64,000 nt of DNA from Allobosea lathyri (GTDB lineage Bacteria > Pseudomonadota > Alphaproteobacteria > Rhizobiales > Beijerinckiaceae). Under the pieces are notes generated by a model, which made no database searches, had not been told where the DNA came from, and saw nothing but the letters and a program-made list of their open reading frames with translations. The first letter of the stretch is position 1; every line of letters begins with the position of its first letter. Positions 35,654 to 44,685 of the stretch are shown here, one piece after another. Both the position numbers and the translations under genes were made by a program. The DNA is taken from contig NZ_FNUY01000011.1 of NCBI RefSeq assembly GCF_900108245.1, forward strand, positions 62,001-126,000, in the 5' to 3' direction.

Positions 35654-35716
35654 GGACGATTACGGCGCGAACCCGACAGCGGGCCGTCTCGTCCAGGGGA
35701 GTAGGAGGGTGTCCTG

Positions 35717-37477
35717 ATGGCTGACGTGACACACGGTACCTTGCCACCGCTATCGGCCAGCGAAACCGACGATGTCGAGCTTTATCACCCGCATAGCTGG
35801 ATCACTAGATACGTCTTCTCCCAGGACGCCAAGATCATCGCCATTCAATACTCGCTGACGGCGCTGGCGATCGGGCTCGTCGCACTGGTGCTGTCCTGGC
35901 TGATGCGCATGCAGCTCGCCTTTCCCGGCCTGATCTCCTTCATCGACGCGGACCACTACTACCAGCTCATCACCATGCATGGGATGATCATGGTGATCTA
36001 TCTGCTGACCGCCCTGTTTCTCGGCGGCTTCGGGAACTACCTGATCCCGCTCATGCTCGGCGCGCGGGACATGGTTTTCCCCTATGTGAACATGCTGAGC
36101 TTCTGGATCTATTTTCTCGCGGTCCTGGTTCTCGTCGTCGGCTTCTTCGTGCCGGGCGGGCCGACGGGCGCGGGCTGGACGCTCTATCCACCGCAGGCAA
36201 TTCTCGCCAACACGCCGGGCCAGCAATGGGGCATCATCGTGATGCTGGTCTCGCTGATGCTGTTCATCATCGGCTTCACCATGGGCGGGCTGAACTATGT
36301 CGTGACCGTGCTGCAGGGACGCTGCAGGGGCATGACTCTGATGCGGATGCCATTGACGATCTGGGGCATCTTCACCGCCACGATCATGGCGCTCCTGGCC
36401 TTCCCCGCGCTCTTCGTCGGTGCCGTGATGATGCTCCTGGACCGGCTCATCGGAACGAGCTTCTTCATGCCCGCCATCGTGGCGATGGGCGAGCAGCTCG
36501 CCTACAAGGGCGGCAGCCCGATCCTGTTCCAGCACCTGTTCTGGTTCTTCGGCCATCCGGAGGTCTACATCGTCGCGCTGCCGGCCTTCGGCATCGTCTC
36601 CGACCTGATCAGCACCCATGCGCGGAAGAACATCTTCGGCTACCGCATGATGGTGTGGGCGCTGGTGGCGATCGGGGCGCTGAGCTTCGTCGTCTGGGCG
36701 CACCACATGTATGTCAGCGGCATGCATCCGAGCTTCGGGTTTTTCTTCGCAACGACGACGCTGATCATCGCCATTCCCACCGCGATCAAGGTCTACAACT
36801 GGGTGCTGACGCTCTGGCGCGGCGACATTCATTTCACGCCGCCGATGCTGTTTGCGCTCGGCTTCATCGTGACCTTCGTAAATGGCGGGCTGACCGGCCT
36901 GTTCCTCGGCAATGTCGTCGTCGACGTGCCACTATCCGACACGATGTTCGTCGTCGCTCATTTCCACATGGTGATGGGCGTCGCGCCGATTCTGGTGATC
37001 TTCGGCGCGATCTATCACTGGTATCCGAAGATCACCGGGCGAATGCTCAATGATGCAATGGCGAAGCTGCATTTCTGGGTGACGTTCCTGGGCGCCTACC
37101 TGATCTTCTTCCCGATGCATTATATCGGGCTGATGGGCGTGCCCCGCCGCTATCACGAGATGGGCGAGATGGCTTTCGTCCCGCCATCGACCGTAACCCT
37201 GAATGCCTTCATCACGATCGTCGCCCTGATCGTCGGCGCGGCACAACTCGTCTTCGTGTTCAACCTCGCCTGGAGCCTCAGGAAAGGCCGCCCGGCCGGC
37301 GGCAATCCCTGGCGTGCGACCACGCTGGAATGGCAGACGCCGCAGACGCCGCCTGCCCATGGCAATTGGGGCCAGAGCCTGCCCGTGGTCTATCGCTGGG
37401 CCTATGACTACAGCGTGCCCGGCGCCGCTCAGGATTTCCTGCCGCAAAACCAGCCTCCCGATCCACAGCCGGCGTGA
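35717..37477 (+). CDS. coxA: Cytochrome c oxidase subunit I, aa3 type (CoxN-like)
   Basis: A 586-residue polytopic catalytic subunit. Heme and copper ligands are in place: H88 (ITMHGMIM), CuB H280 with the cross-linked Y284 (FFGHPEVYI), H329/H330 (VWAHHMYVSG), and H415/H417 (VVAHFHMVM). E282 in GHPEVY places it in the A1 group with a D-channel; GNYLIPLMLGARDM matches the D-channel entrance. It reduces oxygen to water and pumps protons. An AGGAGG precedes the ATG. Gene order II-I-III-III matches the alternative oxidase coxMNOP of Bradyrhizobium. Confidence 0.97.
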   Translation: MADVTHGTLPPLSASETDDVELYHPHSWITRYVFSQDAKIIAIQYSLTALAIGLVALVLSWLMRMQLAFPGLISFIDADHYYQLITMHGMIMVIYLLTALFLGGFGNYLIPLMLGARDMVFPYVNMLSFWIYFLAVLVLVVGFFVPGGPTGAGWTLYPPQAILANTPGQQWGIIVMLVSLMLFIIGFTMGGLNYVVTVLQGRCRGMTLMRMPLTIWGIFTATIMALLAFPALFVGAVMMLLDRLIGTSFFMPAIVAMGEQLAYKGGSPILFQHLFWFFGHPEVYIVALPAFGIVSDLISTHARKNIFGYRMMVWALVAIGALSFVVWAHHMYVSGMHPSFGFFFATTTLIIAIPTAIKVYNWVLTLWRGDIHFTPPMLFALGFIVTFVNGGLTGLFLGNVVVDVPLSDTMFVVAHFHMVMGVAPILVIFGAIYHWYPKITGRMLNDAMAKLHFWVTFLGAYLIFFPMHYIGLMGVPRRYHEMGEMAFVPPSTVTLNAFITIVALIVGAAQLVFVFNLAWSLRKGRPAGGNPWRATTLEWQTPQTPPAHGNWGQSLPVVYRWAYDYSVPGAAQDFLPQNQPPDPQPA

Positions 37478-37489
37478 GGAGGGGCAGTC

Positions 37490-38212
37490 ATGATCGTGAT
37501 CGTCGTCTTCATGGTGGTTCTGGCGGCCTTCGCGGGCTGGTGGCTGTCGCGCCAGGGATTGATGGCCAAGCCCTGGCTGGAAACCGGCGTGGCCGGCGAG
37601 GCGACTGGCGCGCCCCCCTCCCCCCGCCCGATCGAGAAAATCGGCCTCGGCGCCTTCCTCGCTGTAGCCGGCTCGCTGTTTGCGCTCCTCGTCAGTGCCT
37701 ATTCCATGCGCATGGGCCTGCCGGACTGGCGTTCGCTGCCGATGCCGACCGTGTTGTGGTTCAGCACCGGCCTGCTGATCCTCAGCAGCATCGCGTTGCA
37801 GGCAACCGTGATCGCCGCCCGGCGTGACGAACTCGACGGCATCAGATCCGGCCTCCTTGCGGCAGGCGTGACCTCGCTCGCCTTCCTCGCCGGCCAGTTG
37901 CTGGCATGGCGGGAGCTTGCCGCCGCCGGCTATTTCAGCGCGGGCAATCCAGCCGCCGCCTTCTTCTACCTGGTCACCGCGATCCACGGCCTGCACATGC
38001 TGGGCGGGCTCGCGGTGCTCTACCGGACTGCGACCAGGGCGTTCGACCTGTCGGCGGCTAGTGCGCCGCAGGCGCTGGGCCGCTTGCGGCTGAGCGTGGA
38101 GCTCTGCGCAACCTACTGGCATTTCCTGCTCTTCGTCTGGCTCGTCCTGTTCAGCCTGCTGATGCGCTGGACCGACGATCTCATCGAAATCTGCCGGGGG
38201 CTGCTGAGCTAG
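37490..38212 (+). CDS. Cytochrome c oxidase subunit III-like protein (CoxO-like)
   Basis: A 240-residue membrane protein with about six hydrophobic segments. The second half carries subunit III features: FFYLVTAIHGLHMLGGLAVL and ELCATYWHFLLFVWLVLFSL, where YWHF is the family's late helix motif. The first half is less conserved, starting with an isolated helix (MIVIVVFMVVLAAFAGWWLS) and a proline-rich loop. It follows subunit I by 12 bases and precedes a second subunit III gene, the same tandem as coxO-coxP. Confidence 0.85.
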   Translation: MIVIVVFMVVLAAFAGWWLSRQGLMAKPWLETGVAGEATGAPPSPRPIEKIGLGAFLAVAGSLFALLVSAYSMRMGLPDWRSLPMPTVLWFSTGLLILSSIALQATVIAARRDELDGIRSGLLAAGVTSLAFLAGQLLAWRELAAAGYFSAGNPAAAFFYLVTAIHGLHMLGGLAVLYRTATRAFDLSAASAPQALGRLRLSVELCATYWHFLLFVWLVLFSLLMRWTDDLIEICRGLLS

Positions 38213-38225
38213 CGAGGTAAGGACG

Positions 38226-38963
38226 ATGAACGACACGGCCATGAAGGAAGCCCTGCCCGCCACGGCCCATACCGAGACCGCCCCCTCCACCGGCTGGCAC
38301 GGCATCGTCGCGGACTGGTCGTCGGATCAGCGGGCGTTCAAGAACGTCTCCTGGGGGAAGGCCATGATGTGGGTCTTCCTGCTCAGCGACACCTTCGTCT
38401 TCGCCTGTTTCCTGCTGTCCTACATGACGGTCCGGATGTCGACGGTCGTGCCCTGGCCCAATCCGAGCGAGGTCTTCGCCCTCACCATCGCCGGCCATCA
38501 CCTGCCGCTGATCCTGATCGCGATCATGACCTTCGTCCTGATCAGCAGCAGCGGCACGATGGCGATGGCCGTCAATTTCGGCTATCGCCGCGACCGCCGG
38601 AAAACGGCGGCCCTGATGCTGGCGACAGCTCTGCTCGGCGCAAGCTTCGTCGGCATGCAGGCCTTCGAGTGGTCGAAGCTGATCGCCGAGGGCGTCCGGC
38701 CCTGGGAGAACCCGTGGGGCGCGGCCCAGTTCGGTTCGAGCTTCTTCATGATCACCGGCTTCCACGGCACGCATGTCACGATCGGCGTGATCTTTCTGGT
38801 CATCATCGCCCGCAAGGTCTGGCGCGGCGATTACGACCATGCCCGGCGCGGCTTCTTCACGAGCCGGAAGGGACATTACGAGGCTGTCGAGATCATGGGC
38901 CTGTACTGGCACTTCGTCGATCTCGTCTGGGTGTTCATCTTCGCGCTGTTCTATCTCTGGTAG
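38226..38963 (+). CDS. Cytochrome c oxidase subunit III (CoxP-like)
   Basis: A 245-residue membrane protein of the heme-copper oxidase subunit III family: KAMMWVFLLSDTFVFACFLL, LLGASFVGMQAFEWSKLIAEG, FFMITGFHGTHVTIGVIFLV and a last helix GLYWHFVDLVWVFIFALFYL. These are the classic subunit III signatures, and this copy is more canonical than the one upstream. Subunit III stabilises the catalytic core and sustains proton pumping in related enzymes. It is separated from its neighbours by about 12 bases on each side. Confidence 0.94.
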   Translation: MNDTAMKEALPATAHTETAPSTGWHGIVADWSSDQRAFKNVSWGKAMMWVFLLSDTFVFACFLLSYMTVRMSTVVPWPNPSEVFALTIAGHHLPLILIAIMTFVLISSSGTMAMAVNFGYRRDRRKTAALMLATALLGASFVGMQAFEWSKLIAEGVRPWENPWGAAQFGSSFFMITGFHGTHVTIGVIFLVIIARKVWRGDYDHARRGFFTSRKGHYEAVEIMGLYWHFVDLVWVFIFALFYLW

Positions 38964-38974
38964 GGGAGGCCGAC

Positions 38975-39310
38975 ATGGCGGGACCGACAGGCCATACCGA
39001 GACGCAGCAGCATCCGATCCGCCTCTATCTCGTGGCATGGGGGTGGCTGTTCGTCCTCAGCGCCTGCTCCTATCTGGTCGATTACTTCGGCTTGGTCGGC
39101 TATCTCAGATGGTCGCTGATCCTGATGTTCATGGCGCTCAAGGCCGGGCTGATCGTCGCGATCTTCATGCACATGGCCTGGGAGCGGCTGGCATTTAGCT
39201 ATGCGATCCTGCTGCCGCCGCTGCTGCTGCTGATCTTCCTCGGCATCATGGTGTCGGAGTCGAACTACACGCTCTTCACCCGGCTGGCCTTCTTCGGGGC
39301 CGGCCCATGA
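38975..39310 (+). CDS. Cytochrome c oxidase subunit IV-family small membrane protein
   Basis: A 111-residue protein with three hydrophobic helices (LYLVAWGWLFVLSACSYLVD, WSLILMFMALKAGLIVAIFM, SYAILLPPLLLLIFLGIMVS). The middle helix with KAGLIVAIFMHM is the signature of the prokaryotic subunit IV (CyoD/CtaF-like) family. GGGGAGG lies just upstream of the ATG at 38975, and the subunit III gene ends 11 bases earlier. It is the last gene of the oxidase operon and precedes a family B inverted repeat. Confidence 0.88.
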   Translation: MAGPTGHTETQQHPIRLYLVAWGWLFVLSACSYLVDYFGLVGYLRWSLILMFMALKAGLIVAIFMHMAWERLAFSYAILLPPLLLLIFLGIMVSESNYTLFTRLAFFGAGP

Positions 39311-39362
39311 CGAGGCGAACGGTTCCGGGACATCATACCAACGGCTTTTGAGGCTGCCCTCT

Positions 39363-39443
39363 CGTCATTGCGAGCGCAGCGAAGCAATCCAGGGGTCGTC
39401 GAGCACTGCCTCTCTGGATTGCTTCGCTGCGCTCGCAATGACG
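39363..39443. repeat. Intergenic inverted repeat, family B (copy 2)
   Basis: Outer arms CGTCATTGCGAGCG and CGCTCGCAATGACG pair, and inner AAGCAATCCAG/CTGGATTGCTT blocks pair too. It is nearly identical to the element at 6418-6499. It lies between the convergent oxidase and GntR-type genes and may terminate from both sides. Confidence 0.85.
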
Positions 39444-39496
39444 TAACAGCGAAGTACCGATCGACATCAAGGCCGCTGGTGTCAGTGCCCGCTTTA

Positions 39497-40189
39497 TCAG
39501 GCGGCGTCGTCATCTCCGGCAGCGAAGGCATAGCCCGGCAGGCGCGAGACCACGCCGACCACGGGCCGGAGATGCTGTTCCAGCACCGCGCGCGCCTTGA
39601 TCTCGTTATGCTCGTTCAAGGCCGCGAGAAGCGCGTGATGCTCGATCCTGATCCGGTCGATCCGGTTGGGATCGGCGCTCAGCGCCGTCATCGCGACGCG
39701 CTGCTGCCGGGAGCCGAGCGACTGGTAGAGTTCGGACAAAACGTCGTTGCCGAGCGCAGCGATCATCGTGAAGTGGAAGCGTCGGTTGAGTTCGACGCGC
39801 TCGAAATGATCACCGCCGGCGACATTCTCGATCTCGTCGAGGATCACCGCCATTTCCACGGGAACGGCGATCTTCTGCTGGCAGATCCGGGCGACGGCAT
39901 AGCCCTCGATCATCCGCCTGGTCTCGTAGAGATCGGCCAGCTCCTGCGCCGTCACCTGCCGGACCAGAGCGCCGCGGCGCGGGAGCAGATCGATGAAGCG
40001 TTCGGCCTCCAGCCGATGGAAGGCCTCGCGGACCGGCGTGCGCGACACGCCCATCACCGAGGAAATCTGCTCCTCCTCGATGAACGAGCCGCCGACGAAA
40101 CGGCCGCGCAGAATCTGCTCGCGCACATGCAGGTAGACCCGCTCTCGGGCAGGCTTTGCGGCAGGTTCCTGCGCCTCGCGCCGTTTCAT
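39497..40189 (-). CDS. GntR family transcriptional regulator, FadR/FCD type
   Basis: A 230-residue regulator. The N-terminal winged helix reads VREQILRGRFVGGSFIEEEQ then MGVSRTPVREAFHRLEAERF, the GntR recognition helix. The C-terminal helical FCD domain has the metal/ligand residues D (ELADLYETRRMIE region), H in RRFHFTMIAA and H in IEHHALLAAL. FCD regulators usually repress catabolic genes until a carboxylate ligand binds. It is transcribed away from an ABC importer and hydrolase gene series, which it probably controls. Confidence 0.92.
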   Translation of the reverse strand: MKRREAQEPAAKPARERVYLHVREQILRGRFVGGSFIEEEQISSVMGVSRTPVREAFHRLEAERFIDLLPRRGALVRQVTAQELADLYETRRMIEGYAVARICQQKIAVPVEMAVILDEIENVAGGDHFERVELNRRFHFTMIAALGNDVLSELYQSLGSRQQRVAMTALSADPNRIDRIRIEHHALLAALNEHNEIKARAVLEQHLRPVVGVVSRLPGYAFAAGDDDAA

Positions 40190-40380
40190 CGCTCGAACCC
40201 GCCTTCAGTTCTCAATCCCGATCTATAGCGAGCAAGCGCGTAGACAGCAAAACATCCGCCACGTATACACGACGCATAGCACGCATGCATTTAATGGGTG
40301 GCAACCGAGGCGAAATGGCGCTCTTCTTGCTCGCCATTGGGACGCCGCGATCCAGCCGGCCAGAAGGGGAGGATCAGCCG
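40190..40380. promoter_or_regulatory. Divergent promoter region of GntR regulator and ABC importer
   Basis: The spacer contains GTATAC at 40263-40268 inside ACGTATACACG, an imperfect palindrome near the regulator start that could be an FCD-type operator. GGGGAGG about ten bases before 40381 is the ribosome site of the importer gene. Promoter boxes were not assigned. Confidence 0.35.
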
Positions 40381-41928
40381 ATGACGATCTCACGCCGCAC
40401 CATTACACGCCGCGCCATTCTTGGAGCCGGTCTCGCCGCGCCGCTACTGGGTTCGCCCCTCCTGTCGCGGCCCGCACTGGCGCAACGCGCCAGCGGCATC
40501 CTGCGCTACGGCCTGTCGGCCTTCCCGCCCAATCTGCAGCCCTGGGTCTCGACCGGCGCCTCCGCCGGCACCGTGAAGCTCCTGACGCATCGCAGCCTCG
40601 TCTCCTATGACAGCAAAGGCGAATTGCGGGGCGAACTGGCGGAATCCTGGGCCATCGACACGGATGGCGCCTGGGTCTTCAAGCTGCGCCCGGGCTGCGT
40701 CTTCCACAATGGCGATCCGGTCACGGCCGAGGACGTGAAATGGTCGATCGAGCAGATCGCCGGCGAGAAGTCGACCGCCTATATGCGGACCCAGTTCCAG
40801 GGCATCGAACGGATCGAAATTCCCGATCCCCGCACGATCCGCCTGATCACCAAGGAGCCGCAGGCGACGCTGCCGACCTGGTTCGGCAATTACAACACCT
40901 TCGTGATCTCCCGGAAATCGACAGCCAACGAGCCGATCGGCGCCGGTCCTTTCCGCGTTGTGGGCCAGGAGCGCGGCACCTCGATCGAGCTTGCCGCCTT
41001 CGACAAGTTCTACAAGCCCGGCTTCCCCAAGCTCAAGGGCATCAAATTCGTCGTCTATGCCGACGAGAACCTCCGCAACGCCGCGCTCCAGTCCGGCGAT
41101 GTCGACATGATCGAATATGTGCCGTGGCAGTCGATGGCCTCCGTCGAGGCCGATCCGCGCCTCAAGCTCGACTCCGTCGAGGGGCCGTTCATGGACGTGC
41201 TGTTCAACGGCACCAAGCCGCCCTTCAACGATCCGCGCGTGCGCCGGGCCGTGGCGCATGCGATCAAGCGCGACGACATCGTCAAGGCAGCCTTCTTCGG
41301 CCGCGGCAAGCCGCTCGAGGGCCTGCCCATCGTCGAGGGCACGCCGTGGTGGGACAAGGATCTGGCGCATGGCTGGAACTACGATCCCGCCCGCGCCAAG
41401 GCGCTGCTGACCGAGGCCGGCTTCGGCAACGGCTTCCAGACCACGCTGCTCTCGACGGCGCAGTTCGGCATGCACAAGGACACGGCGGAAGTGGTGCAGC
41501 AGCATCTCGCCGCCGTCGGCATCCAGTGCGAGCTGCAGCTGCCGGATTGGTCGACCCGCGTCAGCCGCGGTTCGCGCGGCCAGTACGACATGGCGATCCA
41601 CGGCGTCTCCGCCGACAATAACGATCCGGACGGGCTGACCGTGGTGCTCGACACCTCGCTGTCGCCGACCCATGGCCGCTCTTTCAAGGTCGAGGCGCCG
41701 CGCACGATCGCCGCGCTTGCGAAAGGCCGTGCCGAATTCGACCAGACCAAGCGCGTCGAGATCTACAAGGACATGCAGCGCGCTGCGCTGGAGGAGGTCC
41801 CGCTCGTCGGGCTCGCCTGGCGCTCGCAGGGCTACGGCATGGACAAGGGCGTCAAAGGCTTCACCAATCTGCCGGGCGCGCTGACGACATCCTCGGGCGG
41901 CATGCTCGAAGAGACCTTCTTCGGATGA
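40381..41928 (+). CDS. ABC transporter substrate-binding protein, family 5, probable Tat signal
   Basis: A 515-residue periplasmic binding protein. The N-terminus has a twin-arginine-like sequence (SRRTITRRAILGAGLAAPLL) and a cleavage region PALAQRA. Family 5 blocks are visible: LTHRSLVSYDSKGELRGELA, GDPVTAEDVKWSIEQI and FNDPRVRRAVAHAIKRDDIV. It starts at an ATG with GGGGAGG upstream. Two permease genes follow with ATGA overlaps, but no ATPase gene does. Ligand unknown; neighbouring creatininase-family and gamma-glutamyltransferase genes hint at an amide or peptide-like compound. Confidence 0.92.
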   Translation: MTISRRTITRRAILGAGLAAPLLGSPLLSRPALAQRASGILRYGLSAFPPNLQPWVSTGASAGTVKLLTHRSLVSYDSKGELRGELAESWAIDTDGAWVFKLRPGCVFHNGDPVTAEDVKWSIEQIAGEKSTAYMRTQFQGIERIEIPDPRTIRLITKEPQATLPTWFGNYNTFVISRKSTANEPIGAGPFRVVGQERGTSIELAAFDKFYKPGFPKLKGIKFVVYADENLRNAALQSGDVDMIEYVPWQSMASVEADPRLKLDSVEGPFMDVLFNGTKPPFNDPRVRRAVAHAIKRDDIVKAAFFGRGKPLEGLPIVEGTPWWDKDLAHGWNYDPARAKALLTEAGFGNGFQTTLLSTAQFGMHKDTAEVVQQHLAAVGIQCELQLPDWSTRVSRGSRGQYDMAIHGVSADNNDPDGLTVVLDTSLSPTHGRSFKVEAPRTIAALAKGRAEFDQTKRVEIYKDMQRAALEEVPLVGLAWRSQGYGMDKGVKGFTNLPGALTTSSGGMLEETFFG

Positions 41929-42881
41929 GCCTAGTCTGGCTCGCACACCGCCTCGCGATCGCCCTGGTCCTGGCCTGGCTGGTCGCGACGATTGTCTTTC
42001 TCGCATTGCACATGGTGCCGGGCGACCCGGCCGAGCTGCTGCTCTCGACCGGCGGGATTTCTCCGGACCCGGCCTCGGTTGCGGAACTGCGCGAGAAGCT
42101 CGGGCTGGAGCGGCCGATCCTGGTGCAATACGGCTCGTTTCTGGCCGGGCTGCTGCGGGCCGATCTCGGCAATTCGCTGGTCGACGACTATCCGGTGCTG
42201 AGCGAGATCGCGCTCAGGCTGCCGCGCACGCTGGAACTGATTTTTGCCGGGACGCTGCTGGCGATCGCGGTCGGCGTGCCCGCGGGCATCTATGCCGCGC
42301 TGCATCGCGGCGGGCGCTTCGACCGGATCGCGTCCGGCATCACGGCCCTGCTGCTGGCCGTGCCGGTCTTCGTGGTCGGTACATTGCTCGTGCTGCTGTT
42401 CGCGCAGACGCTGCGGCTGATGCCGGCCGGCGGGTTCGTCGCGCTGACGGAGAACCCCACCTTGCATCTGAAGCTTCTGACCCTGCCGGCCATCGCGATC
42501 GGCAAGGGGCTGGCGGCGGTGCTGTTCCGGATGACACGGGCCTCGATGCTCGACGCGCTGGCAAACGATTATGTCCGCACTGCCCGTGCCAAGGGCCTGG
42601 GCCCGGCCCGCGTGCTCATCGTCCATGTGCTCCGCAACGCGCTGAACCCGGTCGTCACCGTGCTCGGGCTGCATATGGGCACGCTTTTGGGCGGCACCGT
42701 GCTGGTCGAATACGTCTTCAACTGGCCGGGACTGTCGACGCCGCTGCTGCGCTCCGTCGAGGCGCGCGACTATCCGATGGTCGTCGGAATCGTGCTGACG
42801 ATCTCGGTGCTGTTCCTGCTGATCAATCTGATCGTCGAACTCATCCATGCGGCGCTCGATCCGCGGGTCACGGCGCGATGA
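41925..42881 (+). CDS. ABC transporter permease (DppB-like)
   Basis: A 318-residue inner-membrane permease with an N-terminal helix, VHMVPGDPAELLL-type block (LHMVPGDPAELLLSTGG), about six hydrophobic segments and the EAA-type loop YVRTARAKGLGPARVLIVHV. The ATG overlaps the binding-protein stop, and its own stop overlaps the next permease gene, so the three genes form one translational series. It forms a channel with the DppC-like partner. Confidence 0.92.
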   Translation: MSLVWLAHRLAIALVLAWLVATIVFLALHMVPGDPAELLLSTGGISPDPASVAELREKLGLERPILVQYGSFLAGLLRADLGNSLVDDYPVLSEIALRLPRTLELIFAGTLLAIAVGVPAGIYAALHRGGRFDRIASGITALLLAVPVFVVGTLLVLLFAQTLRLMPAGGFVALTENPTLHLKLLTLPAIAIGKGLAAVLFRMTRASMLDALANDYVRTARAKGLGPARVLIVHVLRNALNPVVTVLGLHMGTLLGGTVLVEYVFNWPGLSTPLLRSVEARDYPMVVGIVLTISVLFLLINLIVELIHAALDPRVTAR

Positions 42882-43681
42882 AGCGGCTCCTGTTCCCCGG
42901 CGCGCTCGTCGCGCTGATCATCCTTTGCGCCATCGCCGCGCCGCTGTTCGGCCTGCCCGACCCAATCCGGCAGGACATCGCGCAGCGCCTCGCCGGGCCG
43001 ACCGCAAGCTCCTGGCTCGGGCGCGACGAATTCGGCCGCGACGTGCTCTCGCGCCTGATCTGGGGCGCACGCACGAGCCTGGGCGTCGCCTTCGCTTCGG
43101 CCCTGACGGCCGGAATCGTGGGCGTCCTGCTCGGGCTGATCGGCGGCTGGTCGCGCGGCACTGCCGCCTTTCTCTCGGTGCGCAGCATGGACATCATCCT
43201 GTGCTTCCCGCCGGTGCTGCTGGCCCTGCTGGTCGTGACCCTGCTCGGGCCGGGTGCAGCGACATTGATCCTCGTCCTCTCCGTGCTCTATCTGCCGGGC
43301 TTCGCCCGCGTCACCTATTCCGAAGTCCTCTCCGTGCGCGGGCGCGACTATGTCGAGGCGACCCGCGCGCTCGGCGCACCCACCTGGTACATCCTGCTGC
43401 GCACCGTGCTGCCCAACATCGCCGGGCCGGTGCTGGTGCAATTGTCGCTGGCGGTCGCGGCAGCCGTGGTGCTCGAAAGCGGATTGTCCTTCCTCGGGCT
43501 CGGCGTCGTGCCCCCCGCCCCATCCTGGGGACTGATGATCCGTGGCGCACGCACGACCATGGAACAGGCGCCGCTGCTGCTGGTCTGGCCCTGCGCCGCG
43601 TTGACCCTGACCATCCTTGCGATGAACCTGCTCTGCGACGCGCTGCGCGACGCCGTCGATCCACGCACGGCGGGGCGATGA
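42878..43681 (+). CDS. ABC transporter permease (DppC-like)
   Basis: A 267-residue permease with the DppC block LGRDEFGRDVLSRLIWGART after a first helix, and the coupling loop YVEATRALGAPTWYILLRTV. It is slightly shorter than usual because the N-terminal cytoplasmic segment before the first helix is minimal. The next gene (creatininase family) begins 50 bases later. ATPases for this importer would have to come from elsewhere, for example from the DppDF-like pair at 2506-4547 or an unlinked locus. Confidence 0.92.
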   Translation: MKRLLFPGALVALIILCAIAAPLFGLPDPIRQDIAQRLAGPTASSWLGRDEFGRDVLSRLIWGARTSLGVAFASALTAGIVGVLLGLIGGWSRGTAAFLSVRSMDIILCFPPVLLALLVVTLLGPGAATLILVLSVLYLPGFARVTYSEVLSVRGRDYVEATRALGAPTWYILLRTVLPNIAGPVLVQLSLAVAAAVVLESGLSFLGLGVVPPAPSWGLMIRGARTTMEQAPLLLVWPCAALTLTILAMNLLCDALRDAVDPRTAGR

Positions 43682-43731
43682 CGTAAGCCCCCCGCCCTTT
43701 CCTCCACCCAACCGACCCAGGAACCCGACCG

Positions 43732-44556
43732 ATGGCTACAAAGACCGACCCGCTCGTCCATATGGGAACGATCACCGGTGGCGAAGCGCGCAAGATCCTC
43801 GCCGACAATCCCGTCATCCTGCTGCCGATGGGCAGCCATGAGGATCAGGGTCCGCATGCCCCGATGGGCGATTATCTGCTGGCCGAGAAGATCGCCGAGC
43901 TGACCGCGATCCGCGCCTCGAAGGCCGGCGTGCGCACGCTCGTCGCGCCCGTGCTGCCCTTCGGCGGTGCCGACTGGTTCGGCTCCATGACGGGCGGCAT
44001 CGCGATCTCGCAGGGAACGCTGACCGCCGTCATCTCCGAGATGGTCGACTCGCTGCATCGCAACGGCCTGACCCGCATCATCGTCATCAACGGCCATGGC
44101 GGCAATGTCGGGCCGATCGCCGAAGTCGCGCGCGAACTCTATCTGCGCGAGCAGATCGTGCTGCCGAGCCTCTATCTCTGGCGCATCGGCTACGGGCTGC
44201 TGCCGGGCATCGTCGGCGCCGAGAAGGCCGCCGCCGTCGCCGGCCACGGCTCCGATCCGCTGACCAGCATCGGGCTGCACCTGTTCCCGGAATTGATCCG
44301 CAAGGACCTGATCCCGGACGGCAAGCCGCTGAAGCGCGACCCGCTGCTCGGCCTGCCCTTCACCGGGCTCGGCACGGCGAGCTTCGAGGGCGCGGAAGTG
44401 GCGATGCCCAACGAATATGACGAGGTCTATAATTTGGGCGTCGCCAAGGGCGATCCGAGGCTCTGTTCGGCCGAGACCGGCGCCGCACTGACCGAGAAGC
44501 TGACCGATATCTGCGCCCGCTTCGTCGCGCATTTCGCCAGCAAGGTCGCGGCCTGA
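43732..44556 (+). CDS. Creatininase family amidohydrolase
   Basis: A 274-residue cytoplasmic protein of the creatininase/FAPy-deformylase family. Metal-binding residues appear in GSHEDQGPHAPMGDYLLAEK (E37, H42, D47) and in IVINGHGGNVG. Members hydrolyse cyclic or linear amide bonds with Zn or Mn. AGGAA lies before the ATG. Its position between two ABC importers suggests that it acts on the imported compound; which amide is unknown. Confidence 0.88.
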   Translation: MATKTDPLVHMGTITGGEARKILADNPVILLPMGSHEDQGPHAPMGDYLLAEKIAELTAIRASKAGVRTLVAPVLPFGGADWFGSMTGGIAISQGTLTAVISEMVDSLHRNGLTRIIVINGHGGNVGPIAEVARELYLREQIVLPSLYLWRIGYGLLPGIVGAEKAAAVAGHGSDPLTSIGLHLFPELIRKDLIPDGKPLKRDPLLGLPFTGLGTASFEGAEVAMPNEYDEVYNLGVAKGDPRLCSAETGAALTEKLTDICARFVAHFASKVAA

Positions 44557-44685
44557 GCGATCCTATCCAAAGATGGCCGGCTTGTCCCGACGCGCCGGCC
44601 AGACGACGCCGATCATAATATCCGCCTCGCGGCGATCACCACATGCACGGCTGTCCAGCAGCAGCGTCCAGCAGGAGATGTTCCC

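Noticed and set aside
35750-36832. Minus-strand frame opposite cytochrome oxidase subunit I
   Set aside because: His/Asp/Glu-rich sequence typical of an antisense frame of membrane-protein codons.
34838-39310. Quinol oxidase (bo3 type) instead of cytochrome c oxidase
   Set aside because: All CuA ligands are present in subunit II and a cytochrome c gene lies upstream.
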